A stretch of DNA of 64,000 nucleotides from Pseudomonas sp. GM48 (GCF_000282335.1 NZ_AKJM01000106.1:1-64000); one strand, 5' to 3'. Positions 6,633 to 15,882 are shown, numbered from the stretch's first letter. Program-made: numbers and translations. The notes: generated by a model not told the origin, from the letters alone.

Positions 6633-8846
6633 TTAAGAAATGCGGTTCAAATATTGATTGAAACTCAAGATCCTGGAGATCGCCATGTCCGCTCGATCCT
6701 CGACTGGCAACGAGAGATCTTGTTTCAACTGGAGAGAAAACTTCGAAAAATCTTCAATCGCCTTCGAAAATTCAACCAGATATTTCGAACGACCATCATC
6801 CAGCTCATCCAGCGCCTCGATCAGCTCAATCTTCCCATCAAGGCTGGCGATATCTTTGGTGTATTTCTGCACTTGCACCTTCAACTCGCTCGCTCTTTCT
6901 TTGAGCCGATTGTAGGCGGCCAGCATATTGAGAAAAGAAATCGCCCCTCCAATGCCAGAGATCAGTTTCTTTAGCGTATCAATCGCCAGCAAGGCGACTT
7001 GAACCTGGGGAGGTGCCAAACCTAATGTTTTGAGACTATCCATTGAAAGTTGAGCTTCTTCGCCGATTTTTTCGATCCCGGCAGTTGCAATCAAATCAAT
7101 GGCTTCGGAGACACCTTTCATCTCCTCACCCAGTTCAGCGAGTGTCACATTGGCTTTAGTCTTTTGCGCCTCAGCGAATTCACGATCCTTCACCAGTATC
7201 ATCACCAATTCCTGGGAGCCACTTCGATCATAAGAGACGCCGAGACCTTTATGAATGCTTTTTAGATCCTGAGTTTCGGTAAACATCTTCCCGTAAACGT
7301 CTTTTAAAACAACTTCCATATCTTCACGAACTTCGTCCGCATCGGCTGGATCACTCAGCTCAGCTTTATAAGACTTCAGTTTTTTCTCGGCACGGTCCAG
7401 ATGGATATTCACTGACTGAGCCTGGCGGCGCAGGTCGAAGGTAGACCCGTTGATGGCAGTCGCCAGATTAGTCATGACGCTTACAGTACCTGGCTGATAA
7501 TTGAATTGTTCGAAGAGCATCTGTACCGAAGTATTCGTTTCCTGCACAGCGGCACTATGCACACGTAGAGCATCCATGCTGAAGGCGGGTTCGACGGCGT
7601 AACTGTTTATTGTACCCATGATCGTCCTACTCCGAAAAACCAATTTATTACTTTCATATTCCTTATCCGCTTCTGCAAATACACCCAACAACTGATCGGC
7701 ACTGGTCCTTATCTTTTCCCAAGGCGCAATCACATCGAGAATCTGATTCTTGAATCGTCGCAAGGTGGTCGCCTCGGTCATGTTGTTCACGTCACCGACG
7801 GACGCAGCGATGTAATCACTGAGCGCATTCCACACCAGCATGAGGTTTTGAGTTGCCAGCTCGGCTTCGACTGCGACGTAGCTCAGGTTTTGCAGGTCAT
7901 CACGTACCCTGTTCAAGGAGCTCAGCGTCTGGTTTTTGCTGGCCATCTTCTGATTTTCTGTCTGTTGCAGTTGCTTCAATCTATTACGTTCTTTACGAAT
8001 TTTTTCAGCTTTGACGCCCTGATAGATACCAAGAATCAGCCCACCGATGTTAAACGTTGAAGCAGCCTTGATCGCCTCTTGAACCATCTGATCGTATTGC
8101 TTGTTAAGCTCATCAATCTCCTTGGCGCGCCCATCAATTTCACCTTGTAGCGTTTGAATATCGGCCTGATAGGTATTTTTGGAAACTTGTGCCAGCCGCA
8201 ACTTTATCTCCGGAAGCACCTTTTCGCGCATATCAGTACCAAAACTATCAAGTTCCATTCGGACATGTTCGGCCTTCTGATGACATAGTCGGACCTTTGC
8301 CAACAAATCATTGAGATAAGCTCTGATATCCAGTCCATCATCCGCAGACAACTCAAGTTCGGGAAGGCCCGGAATCTGCTTTTTCAGATTCAGATATTCT
8401 TCCGGTGTTTTGATGTCGTGCTCTTCCAGATACTTTGATGCTTTCAGGTCTTCATAGACTTCTACAATCCCATTGCCCGTCCTGATAATGCTCCCCGCGA
8501 ATATCTTCAAGTCAGTGCCGGTCAGCATTATTTTTTCGCGTAAGGGCGACCAGCGCCTGGCATGTTCATAGGTCATGCTGAATGTGCGCAAGAAGTCCGG
8601 TGCAGTCAGTCCAGTGCTGCCCTGATCACCAGCGCCATAATTCAAATAGGCAATGACATCTTGCAGCCGTACAGGAAGCGACAGCCCCAAGGTTTCATAC
8701 CTTCTAAGGCTGATGATCTGCTCCTTGGTCAATTGGATACCGGTTTCCCGGTTGTACTCTTCATCGTGCCCCAGCGAGGCATTCACAAATACTTGTGGCG
8801 CCTTGGTGGCAGCCTCGACTATTTTATTACTTATTCCCGACACCAT
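6633..8846 (-). CDS. Alpha-pore-forming toxin, XaxA-XaxB-like single-chain fusion
   Basis: Predicted ClyA-superfamily pore-forming protein, 737 residues. The N-terminal half (about 1-400) resembles alpha-xenorhabdolysin subunit A as I remember it: TKEQIISLRRYETLGLSLPV (40-59), WSPLREKI and a hydrophobic tongue NIGGLILGIYQGVKAEKIRK (266-285) between long coiled helices. The C-terminal half (about 410-737) has a second helix-tongue-helix: a hydrophobic stretch at 608-645 (ISGIGGAISFLNMLAAYNRL), then a coil with IELIEALDELDDGRSKYLVE, recalling subunit B. XaxA (about 408) plus XaxB (about 341) nearly equals this length, hence a natural fusion. There is no signal peptide. ATG follows AAGGAG. The region is AT-richer than its neighbours, suggesting acquisition. 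Confidence 0.75.
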   Translation of the reverse strand: MVSGISNKIVEAATKAPQVFVNASLGHDEEYNRETGIQLTKEQIISLRRYETLGLSLPVRLQDVIAYLNYGAGDQGSTGLTAPDFLRTFSMTYEHARRWSPLREKIMLTGTDLKIFAGSIIRTGNGIVEVYEDLKASKYLEEHDIKTPEEYLNLKKQIPGLPELELSADDGLDIRAYLNDLLAKVRLCHQKAEHVRMELDSFGTDMREKVLPEIKLRLAQVSKNTYQADIQTLQGEIDGRAKEIDELNKQYDQMVQEAIKAASTFNIGGLILGIYQGVKAEKIRKERNRLKQLQQTENQKMASKNQTLSSLNRVRDDLQNLSYVAVEAELATQNLMLVWNALSDYIAASVGDVNNMTEATTLRRFKNQILDVIAPWEKIRTSADQLLGVFAEADKEYESNKLVFRSRTIMGTINSYAVEPAFSMDALRVHSAAVQETNTSVQMLFEQFNYQPGTVSVMTNLATAINGSTFDLRRQAQSVNIHLDRAEKKLKSYKAELSDPADADEVREDMEVVLKDVYGKMFTETQDLKSIHKGLGVSYDRSGSQELVMILVKDREFAEAQKTKANVTLAELGEEMKGVSEAIDLIATAGIEKIGEEAQLSMDSLKTLGLAPPQVQVALLAIDTLKKLISGIGGAISFLNMLAAYNRLKERASELKVQVQKYTKDIASLDGKIELIEALDELDDGRSKYLVEFSKAIEDFSKFSLQLKQDLSLPVEDRADMAISRILSFNQYLNRIS

Positions 8847-9125
8847 CAGAGACTCCTTGTCTTCTTAGGATTTCAATAAAAACCAATTAATCACAATACT
8901 AACTGGACATTTCCAACATCCATCACAATATTGTTGAAGCGACACTAATGCACACAGACAAAGAACCACAAGCCTTCAAATATTAAATTTAAAGACAACT
9001 GACAGCGCATTACAAAATTAAAATCAACCCATAACCAAAACTTGCAAAAGGCAACGCACACCTTCATGCAAGGTTATTTAGAGTGCAAAACTGATTAACA
9101 GAAAAAAAGAAATAATCACCTGCCG
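8847..9125. other. AT-rich spacer upstream of the toxin gene
   Basis: About 280 bases of strongly AT-rich sequence with no ORF, between the start of the toxin gene and the end of the Sel1-repeat gene. It probably carries the toxin promoter; I could not single out one convincing -35/-10 pair. Such AT-rich upstream DNA is a usual target of MvaT/H-NS silencing, which is inference only. Confidence 0.4.
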
Positions 9126-9884
9126 CTACATTGCAACCAGCTGCGACAGTCGTTGTCGATAGGCTTGCGCCATCGCGCAAATGCGTGGGTTATTGGCGCT
9201 CTGCAATGACTCGATGCTCACGCGCAGGAAATTCACGTTGCCTGCGGCCAGAGCCTTGCGCAACCATTCCAGTGCCTCGTCGGTTCGTCCTTCTTCAGCT
9301 AGTAAGGCGGCAAAACTGAACTGACCACGAAAATCTCCGCCCTCAGCCGAGCGTCGATACCATTCCCGAGCCCATGGTCGATCCTGCGGGCAGTGCACCC
9401 CTTCTTCCAGATAACGGCCTAACAGGTTCATGGATTTGGCGTGGCCCAACTCTGCGGCGCGGCGATACAACGCGACGGCTTGCGCCGGGCTTGGCGTGAC
9501 GCCACGCCCGGTTGCCAGAAGATTGGCGAGGTTGTACATCGCCCAGTCCAGCCCTGCCTCGGCCGCAACCTGATAATGCCGTGCGGCCATCGAAGCATCG
9601 GCCTCACAACCCCAACCATGCTCATGACAACGGCCGAGCATGTTGCGCGCCATCACATGCCCGCGTCGCGCGGCGATGTCGAACCAGCGCAGCGCCAGCG
9701 GCCGATCCTGAGCAATGCCCTGCCCATCCAGCAAAATCTGCCCGAGCAACGCCTGCGCATCAAGGACGTCTTCGCGGGCCGCGATCAGAATCGCCTGGGC
9801 CGCCCGAGCCGGACTTTCGTCGAGCATTGCGCGCAGGCGCTCACCGTCGAGCGTTTCCTCGCGGCGTAAACGAAAATCCGCCAC
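9126..9884 (-). CDS. Sel1-repeat (TPR-like) protein linked to piuC
   Basis: Protein of 252 residues built from about five Sel1-like repeats of some 36 residues, visible as A..LLG..L..G.G...D...A..W...AA.RG (for example AQALLGQILLDGQGIAQD, ARNMLGRCHEHGWGCEAD, AMYNLANLLATGRGVTPS). Such repeats form alpha-solenoids that mediate protein contacts; no enzymatic motif is present. There is no signal peptide, so it is probably cytoplasmic. The GTG start at 9884 directly abuts the piuC stop codon, indicating one operon. The same pair sits next to the iron receptor gene in other pseudomonads as I recall. Confidence 0.88.
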   Translation of the reverse strand: MADFRLRREETLDGERLRAMLDESPARAAQAILIAAREDVLDAQALLGQILLDGQGIAQDRPLALRWFDIAARRGHVMARNMLGRCHEHGWGCEADASMAARHYQVAAEAGLDWAMYNLANLLATGRGVTPSPAQAVALYRRAAELGHAKSMNLLGRYLEEGVHCPQDRPWAREWYRRSAEGGDFRGQFSFAALLAEEGRTDEALEWLRKALAAGNVNFLRVSIESLQSANNPRICAMAQAYRQRLSQLVAM

Positions 9885-10565
9885 TTACACCTCGACCCAG
9901 CGACGCAACAGGTTGTGATAGGTGCCGGTCAGGCGGATCAGCGATGGATGATCAGGCACATCGCGGGTCAGTTGCTGGATTGCCCCGTCCATCTCGAACA
10001 ACAGGGCGCGCTGGCTGTCTTCGCGCACCAGGCTTTGAGTCCAGAAAAACGAGGCGAATCGTGTTCCACGCGTCACCGCGTTGACCTTGTGCAGGCTGGT
10101 GCCGGGGTAAAGCACCATGTCGCCGGCAGGCAGCTTCACCCGCTGGGTGCCGAAGGTGTCCTGGATTTCCAGCTCGCCGCCGTCGTAATCCTCGGGCTCG
10201 CTGAAGAACAGCGTGGCGGACAAATCCGTGCGCACCCGCTCGATGCCGCCTTTGGGCTGTCGCACCGCGTTGTCGATATGAAAATCGAAACTGCCACCGG
10301 CGGTGTAACAGTTCAGCAGCGGAGGAAAGACTTTGTGCGGTAACGCTGCCGACATGAACAACGGATTTTTCCACAGCCGGTCCAGCATCGCCGCGCCGAT
10401 CTCCTTGGCCAGCGGGTGGCCTTCCGGCAACTGCAAATTGTGCTTGGCCTTCGCCGATTGGTAACCCGCGGTGATTTTGCCATCGGCCCAATCGGCCTGT
10501 TCCAGGGCCTCGCGAATGCGCTGCACCTCGTCTTTTTCGAACAGGCCTGGAATGTGCAGCAGCAT
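9885..10565 (-). CDS. piuC: Fe(II)/2-oxoglutarate-dependent oxygenase PiuC (PKHD-type hydroxylase)
   Basis: Cytoplasmic non-haem iron dioxygenase of the PiuC/YbiX family, 226 residues, the family's usual length. The iron ligands are seen as His and Asp in FDFHIDNAVR and His in YPGTSLHKVNAV; the 2-oxoglutarate arginine is in RGTRFASFFWTQS. The ATG at 10565 is chosen because the family begins MLLHIPGLF; the frame stays open upstream but is not protein-like. It is divergent from the siderophore receptor gene across a 207-base gap holding a Fur-box-like sequence, consistent with iron-starvation induction. Its physiological substrate is not established. Confidence 0.93.
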   Translation of the reverse strand: MLLHIPGLFEKDEVQRIREALEQADWADGKITAGYQSAKAKHNLQLPEGHPLAKEIGAAMLDRLWKNPLFMSAALPHKVFPPLLNCYTAGGSFDFHIDNAVRQPKGGIERVRTDLSATLFFSEPEDYDGGELEIQDTFGTQRVKLPAGDMVLYPGTSLHKVNAVTRGTRFASFFWTQSLVREDSQRALLFEMDGAIQQLTRDVPDHPSLIRLTGTYHNLLRRWVEV

Positions 10566-10598
10566 GGCAAAGACACCTGAAAACAAAGGGGCGTCAAT

Positions 10599-10617
10599 GA
10601 TATTGATTCTTATTGCC
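10599..10617. promoter_or_regulatory. Putative Fur box between piuC and piuA
   Basis: GATATTGATTCTTATTGCC resembles the 19-base Fur consensus GATAATGATAATCATTATC, with the GATA/TTGAT and TTATT half-sites kept. It lies 34 bases upstream of piuC and about 155 bases upstream of the receptor. A further AT-rich stretch at 10670-10735 could hold a second site for the receptor promoter. Confidence 0.6.
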
Positions 10618-10772
10618 TGTGTAAAACCCCACAGACGAACGAGACAGCAAAAACCGTAAGGGTAAATTGTAAAGAATGTAAATTCAGCGCGAATAGTAAT
10701 ATTTCGCAATTGATACAAATACGTGTTTACCCTATATTCCGCCGCCTCAAATCCTTGGGGAGGGGAATTCAA

Positions 10773-13097
10773 ATGTCACGTCAACAACCACAAGTACCGG
10801 TCAGTTCACCACGTCTGCTCGCATCCGCCATCGGCATGGCGATTACTGCCGGCTCTGCGGGCCACATGGTTTTCGCGGCGGAAAAAACCGACGAAAAAGC
10901 ACCGGACAAAGTGATTTCGCTGGGCGCCACCGCCATCACCGGCGAAGCCCAGGACGAGACAACCTACAACGTAGAAAAAGCCTCCTCGCCCAAGTACACC
11001 GCGCCGCTGATCGACACGCCGCGCTCGGTGACCGTTGTTCCGCAACAAGTCTTGAAAGACACCGGTTCGCTCAACCTGCAGGACGCGCTGCGCACTGTTC
11101 CAGGCATCACCTTCGGTGCCGGTGAAGGCGGTAACCCGCAGGGCGACCGCCCGTTCATCCGCGGCTTCGACGCCCAGGGCGACACCTACCTGGACGGCGT
11201 GCGCGATACCGGTTCCCAGAGCCGCGAAATCTTCGCCGTTGAATCGATCGAAGTCAGCAAAGGCCCGAACTCCGCCATCGGCGGTCGTGGCGCCGCGGGC
11301 GGCAGCATCAACCTGGTCAGCAAAAAAGCGCACCTGGGTGATTCGCTCGATGGTGGCTTCACCTGGGGTTCCGACCAGACCCAGCGCTACACCTTCGATG
11401 GCAACTACCAGTTCACCGATACCGCCGCTGGCCGTCTGAACCTGCTGAGCCACGAGAGCAACGTCGCCGGGCGTGACAGCGTCAACTACGACCGTTGGGG
11501 TGTTGCACCGTCCCTGGCTTTCGGCCTGGGTACCGATACTCGCGTCAACCTCGACTACTACCATCTCGAAAGCAACGACACGCCGGACTCGGGAATTCCG
11601 TACTCCATCCCGGTCGGTGGCTCGACTGCCCGTACCAAGGCCAACCCGGACAAACCGAATGACGGCGGCGACAGCAGCAATTTCTATGGTCTGACCGACC
11701 GCGACTTCCGCAAGACCCGCACCGACACCGCGACCTTCGCCATCGAACACGACCTGAGCGACGCGCTGACCATCAAGAACACCCTGCGCCACGGCACCAG
11801 CATGCAGGATTACATCCTGACCCAGCCGGACGACAGCAAAGGCAACGTCAACAACGGTAGCGTCTGGCGCCGCGCGAACACCCGCGTGAGCAACACCGAG
11901 ACCACCACCAACCAGACCGACCTGTTTGGTGATGTCTACATCGCCGGGTTCAAGAACAGCTTCTCCACCGGTGTCGAGTACACCCACGAGGAAAGCGAAA
12001 AATCCTCGTACAACGTCAACACGGATACCACCCCGGGAACGGCAGCGGTGACCACCAACTGCTCGCCGGCACTGATTGGCGCGCCAAGCGGTTACAACTG
12101 CACCTCGCTGTCCAACCCGAATCCGAATGATCCGTGGAACGGCGCCATCTCGCGCAACTACGCCGGCACCGACACCAAGGCCGACACCTACGCGCTGTAC
12201 GTGTTCGACACCCTGACGTTGTCCGAGCAGTGGCTGGTGAACATGGGCCTGCGCTACGACCATTTCGACACCAGCTACAAAACCTTCAACGGCTCCAGCG
12301 TGACCACGTCCAAGGGCGATGACACCAGCGAATTCGTTACCGGTCAGTTCGGCGTGGTGTACAAGCCAGCCGAGAATGGCAGCATCTATGCGTCCTACGC
12401 GACGTCTGCCACGCCACCGGGCAACACCCTGGGCGAAGGTTCGGAAGGCAACCCGTTGGGTGGCACGCCGGATCGCAACGGCAACCTGCTGAAAAGCGAC
12501 ATGGAGCCGGAAACCACCAAGAACTACGAAATCGGTACCAAGTGGGACCTGTTGAACGATCGTCTGTCCGTGACCGCCGATATCTTCCGCACCGAGAAAG
12601 ACAACGCTCGTGTGCAAACCAACACCACCACGTTTGAAAACGTCGGCAAGACCCGCGTTCAAGGTGTCGAACTGTCGGCCAGCGGCAAGCTCACCGACAA
12701 GTGGCAAGTGTTCGCCGGTTACGCCTACATGGACAGCGAGCAAGTCGATGGCGGTGACCTGCCGGCAAACAAAGTCAACAACGGCAACGAACTGCCTAAT
12801 ACGCCGAAAAACAGCGCCAGCCTGTGGACGACCTATCAGGTCACGCCAAGGCTGACCATCGGTGGCGGTGCGTTCTATGTCGATGACGTGTTCGGCAACG
12901 TAGCCAATACCACCATGGTTGATTCCTACGTTCGTTACGACGCGATGGCGGCCTACAAGCTGAGCAAAAACGTCGACCTGCAACTGAACGTGCAGAACCT
13001 GACCGACGAAACCTACTACGACAAGGCGTTCTCGACTCACTTCGCCAACCAGGCGGCCGGTCGTACCGCTTTGCTGAGCACCAACTTCCACTTCTGA
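10773..13097 (+). CDS. piuA: TonB-dependent catecholate siderophore receptor, PiuA/Fiu-like
   Basis: Outer-membrane receptor importing iron-siderophore complexes with TonB energy, 774 residues. It has a signal peptide of about 36 residues (hydrophobic core then HMVFAAEK), a plug domain (APLIDTPRSVTVVPQQVLKD, LQDALRTVPGITFGAGEGGN, RPFIRGFDAQGDTYLDGVRD), and a long beta-barrel ending GRTALLSTNFHF with the C-terminal phenylalanine expected for BAM-assembled barrels. ATG at 10773 follows GGGGAGGGG. The Fiu/PiuA subfamily takes up monomeric catechols and catechol-conjugated beta-lactams; the neighbouring piuC and reductase support this choice. A terminator follows at 13222. Confidence 0.93.
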   Translation: MSRQQPQVPVSSPRLLASAIGMAITAGSAGHMVFAAEKTDEKAPDKVISLGATAITGEAQDETTYNVEKASSPKYTAPLIDTPRSVTVVPQQVLKDTGSLNLQDALRTVPGITFGAGEGGNPQGDRPFIRGFDAQGDTYLDGVRDTGSQSREIFAVESIEVSKGPNSAIGGRGAAGGSINLVSKKAHLGDSLDGGFTWGSDQTQRYTFDGNYQFTDTAAGRLNLLSHESNVAGRDSVNYDRWGVAPSLAFGLGTDTRVNLDYYHLESNDTPDSGIPYSIPVGGSTARTKANPDKPNDGGDSSNFYGLTDRDFRKTRTDTATFAIEHDLSDALTIKNTLRHGTSMQDYILTQPDDSKGNVNNGSVWRRANTRVSNTETTTNQTDLFGDVYIAGFKNSFSTGVEYTHEESEKSSYNVNTDTTPGTAAVTTNCSPALIGAPSGYNCTSLSNPNPNDPWNGAISRNYAGTDTKADTYALYVFDTLTLSEQWLVNMGLRYDHFDTSYKTFNGSSVTTSKGDDTSEFVTGQFGVVYKPAENGSIYASYATSATPPGNTLGEGSEGNPLGGTPDRNGNLLKSDMEPETTKNYEIGTKWDLLNDRLSVTADIFRTEKDNARVQTNTTTFENVGKTRVQGVELSASGKLTDKWQVFAGYAYMDSEQVDGGDLPANKVNNGNELPNTPKNSASLWTTYQVTPRLTIGGGAFYVDDVFGNVANTTMVDSYVRYDAMAAYKLSKNVDLQLNVQNLTDETYYDKAFSTHFANQAAGRTALLSTNFHF

Positions 13098-13110
13098 TCG
13101 ATGTAAAAAC

Positions 13111-13200
13111 TGTGAGAGCGGGCTTGCTCGCGAAAGCGGTCCGTCAGCAGACATTGACGTTGACTGACACGACGCCTTCGCGAGCAAGCCCGCTCCCACA
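13111..13200. repeat. REP pair, GAGCGGGCTTGCTCGCGAA family
   Basis: Inverted copies of GAGCGGGCTTGCTCGCGAA flank a spacer of about 45 bases. The same unit is found at 18117-18205 and, in a close variant (GCTTGCCCGCGAA), at 26365-26453. It lies just after the receptor gene. Confidence 0.85.
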
Positions 13201-13221
13201 GGGAATGCGCTCGAAAGACCA

Positions 13222-13245
13222 GGCCCCGTTCAACTGAACGGGGCC
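13222..13245 (+). terminator. Intrinsic terminator after the siderophore receptor
   Basis: GGCCCCGTTCA-AC-TGAACGGGGCC is a perfect 11-bp stem followed by TTT. It ends the receptor transcript before the reductase gene. Confidence 0.85.
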
Positions 13246-13332
13246 TTTGTGCGTAAAAAAGAATGCTTCTCGACAACGCCACGGCATAATGCGCGGCGTG
13301 ATGAATCAATTTGAACGAACAAGGCGAGCGAC

Positions 13333-15861
13333 GTGTTGAAGAAAACCCTGTTCCAGTTGCACTGGTTTTTCGGCATCAGCGCCGGGCTGGTCCTGGCCCT
13401 GATGGGCATCACCGGGGCGACGGTGTCGTTTCAGGATGAAATCCTGAGTACGCTCAACCCTTCTGTGTTGCAGGTCGAGAAACAGGTCGCCGGTGTGCTG
13501 CCGCCCGCCGAACTGGTGGAGCACATCGAAGCCGTGTCGGGCAAAAAAGTCTCGATGCTCACGGTGGAAACCGACAGTGGCAACGCCGCCAAAGTGTGGT
13601 TCACCCCGCCACCGGGTGAACGCCGTGGCGAGATGCGCTACTTCGATCCGTACACTGCCGAATTCCTCGGCGACGCCACCGGCCAGGACTTTTTCGGCCT
13701 GATGCTGCAACTGCACCGCTTCCTCGCCATGGGCGAAACGGGTCGGCAGATCACCGGCGCGTGCACATTGATTCTGGTGTTCTTCTGTCTGTCCGGCCTG
13801 TACTTGCGCTGGCCTCGCCAGTGGAGAAGCTGGCGTGCCTGGCTGACCCTGGACTGGAAGAAAAAGGGCCGCAGCTTCAACTGGGACCTGCACTCGGTGG
13901 CCGGCACCTGGTGCCTGGTGTTTTACCTCCTGGCGGCGCTGACCGGGTTGTCCTGGTCCTACGAGTGGTACAACAAGGGCCTGACCCGGTTGCTCTCCGA
14001 CTCACCGCAGAACGAACGCGTTCGTGGCGCACGCGCCCCTGCGCCAAGCGGTCCGGCACCGACGGCCGATTATGTGGCGATGTGGAGCAGCATCTACAGC
14101 GCGGCCGGTCCGCATCTCAGTTCCTATAACGTGCGCATGCCGCCAGTGGCCAGCCAACCAGCGACCGTTTACTTCCTGCTGAAAACCTCACCCCACGACC
14201 GTGCGCTGAACCAGATCACCCTCGACCCGGCCACCGGCGTGGTCAAACGGGTTGACCGCTACAGCGACAAGAGCCTCAAGGCGCAACTGCTGACCAGCAT
14301 TTATGCGCTGCACGTCGGCAGTTACTTCGGCATCGTCGGGCGCATCATCCTGACCCTCACCGCGCTGACCATGCCGTTGTTCTTCATCACCGGCTGGTTG
14401 TTGTACCTGGATCGTCGGCGCAAAAAACGCCAGGTCAAGGCAGCCCGCAAGGACCTCGTGCAAACCGCCAGCGATACGCCGGCGTGGCTGATCGGTTTTG
14501 CCAGCCAGAGCGGGTTCGCCGAGCAACTGGCCTGGCAGACCGCCGGGCAATTACAGGCCGCGGGTCTGCCGGTGAAGGTGCAGCCATTGGCGGACGTCAG
14601 CGAGCAGGATTTGCAAGATTCGAACAACGCGCTGTTCGTCGTCAGTACCTTCGGTGACGGCGAAGCGCCGGACAGCGCCAGGGGTTTCGAACGCAAGGTG
14701 CTGGGCCGCACGCCAAGCCTGGAACGCCTGAACTACGCGGTCCTCGGCCTCGGTGACCGGCAGTATCAACACTTCTGCGGATTCGCCAAACGTCTGCACA
14801 CCTGGCTCGGTGAGCACGGCGGCAAGACCTTGTTCGCGCCAGTGGAAGTCGACAGCGGCGATCCTTACGCCTTGCGTCACTGGCAACAGCAACTGGGCCT
14901 GCTGACCGGCCACGCCCCCGTCGATACCTGGCAAGCGCCCAGCTACGACAACTGGACCCTGGCCCGTCGTGAACTGCTCAACCCGGACAGCAGCGGATCC
15001 CCTGTGTATTTGCTCGGCCTCAGTGCTCCGACTACCAGCAGTTGGCTGGCGGGCGACCTGGTGGAAGTACTGCCGCGCAATTGCCCGTGGGCCATCGAGC
15101 ACTTCCTCGACGGCCTGGGGATTCACGGTGAGACCAAGGTGCAGCTCAACGGCCTGGAGGAAACCCTCGAACAGGCCCTGGCCAGCCGCCAGTTACCGGA
15201 GAACCGCGCCCATCTGGTCGGTCTGCACGCGCAGGCGCTGGCAGAGGCCCTCGTGCCGCTGGCCATGCGCGAATATTCCATTGCGTCGATCCCGGCCGAT
15301 GGTGTGCTGGAATTGATCGTGCGCCAGGAAGTGCATGTCGATGGCAACCTTGGCGTCGGTTCCGGCTGGTTGACCGAACACGCGCCAGTGGGCAGCTCCA
15401 TCAGCCTGCGCGTACGGCGCAACAGCGGTTTCCATCTGCCGGCCCAACCGGTGCCGATGATCCTGCTGGGCAATGGCACCGGGCTTGCCGGGTTGCGCAG
15501 CCTGCTCAAGGCACGGATTGCCGACGGCCAGCAACGTCACTGGCTGCTGTTTGGCGAGCGCAATCGCGAGCACGACTACCTGTGCCGTGATGAGTTGGAA
15601 GAATGGTTGATTGCCGGCGACATCGAGCGCCTCGACCTGGCGTTTTCCCGGGACCAGGCTGAAAAGATCTACGTACAGGATCGCCTGCGTGAATCGGCCG
15701 ACGAGCTGAAGAAATGGCTGGCCGAAGGCGCCGTTATTTACATCTGCGGCAGCTTGCAGGGAATGGCTTCAGGGGTGGACCACGTGCTTAACGAAATGCT
15801 TGGCATTGAAGAGGTTGACCGCTTGATTGAGCAAGGTCGATATCGACGGGACGTGTACTGA
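13333..15861 (+). CDS. PepSY-membrane/flavodoxin/cytochrome P450 reductase-like fusion, PiuB-type
   Basis: Inner-membrane flavoreductase of 842 residues, probably moving electrons from NADPH to periplasmic ferric siderophores. Residues 1-370 form a PepSY-associated unit with four membrane helices (about 12-33, 138-156, 190-212, 335-360). Residues about 380-520 are flavodoxin-like (GFASQSGFAEQLAWQTAG, VVSTFGDGEAPDSARGFE, VLGLGDRQYQHFCGFAKRL). The rest is an FAD/NADPH reductase module (MREYSIASIP, PMILLGNGTGLAGLRSL, LLFGERNREHDYLC, YICGSLQGMASGVDHVL). GTG at 13333 is the chosen start. It follows the receptor, as in other pseudomonads, supporting a role in iron release. A terminator lies at 15883-15908. 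Confidence 0.92.
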   Translation: MLKKTLFQLHWFFGISAGLVLALMGITGATVSFQDEILSTLNPSVLQVEKQVAGVLPPAELVEHIEAVSGKKVSMLTVETDSGNAAKVWFTPPPGERRGEMRYFDPYTAEFLGDATGQDFFGLMLQLHRFLAMGETGRQITGACTLILVFFCLSGLYLRWPRQWRSWRAWLTLDWKKKGRSFNWDLHSVAGTWCLVFYLLAALTGLSWSYEWYNKGLTRLLSDSPQNERVRGARAPAPSGPAPTADYVAMWSSIYSAAGPHLSSYNVRMPPVASQPATVYFLLKTSPHDRALNQITLDPATGVVKRVDRYSDKSLKAQLLTSIYALHVGSYFGIVGRIILTLTALTMPLFFITGWLLYLDRRRKKRQVKAARKDLVQTASDTPAWLIGFASQSGFAEQLAWQTAGQLQAAGLPVKVQPLADVSEQDLQDSNNALFVVSTFGDGEAPDSARGFERKVLGRTPSLERLNYAVLGLGDRQYQHFCGFAKRLHTWLGEHGGKTLFAPVEVDSGDPYALRHWQQQLGLLTGHAPVDTWQAPSYDNWTLARRELLNPDSSGSPVYLLGLSAPTTSSWLAGDLVEVLPRNCPWAIEHFLDGLGIHGETKVQLNGLEETLEQALASRQLPENRAHLVGLHAQALAEALVPLAMREYSIASIPADGVLELIVRQEVHVDGNLGVGSGWLTEHAPVGSSISLRVRRNSGFHLPAQPVPMILLGNGTGLAGLRSLLKARIADGQQRHWLLFGERNREHDYLCRDELEEWLIAGDIERLDLAFSRDQAEKIYVQDRLRESADELKKWLAEGAVIYICGSLQGMASGVDHVLNEMLGIEEVDRLIEQGRYRRDVY

Positions 15862-15882
15862 TAAAGCTGAAGTTCAATAAAA

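Noticed and set aside
12134..12855. Small ORFs inside piuA on the same strand
   Set aside because: Other-frame shadows inside the receptor barrel without start signals.
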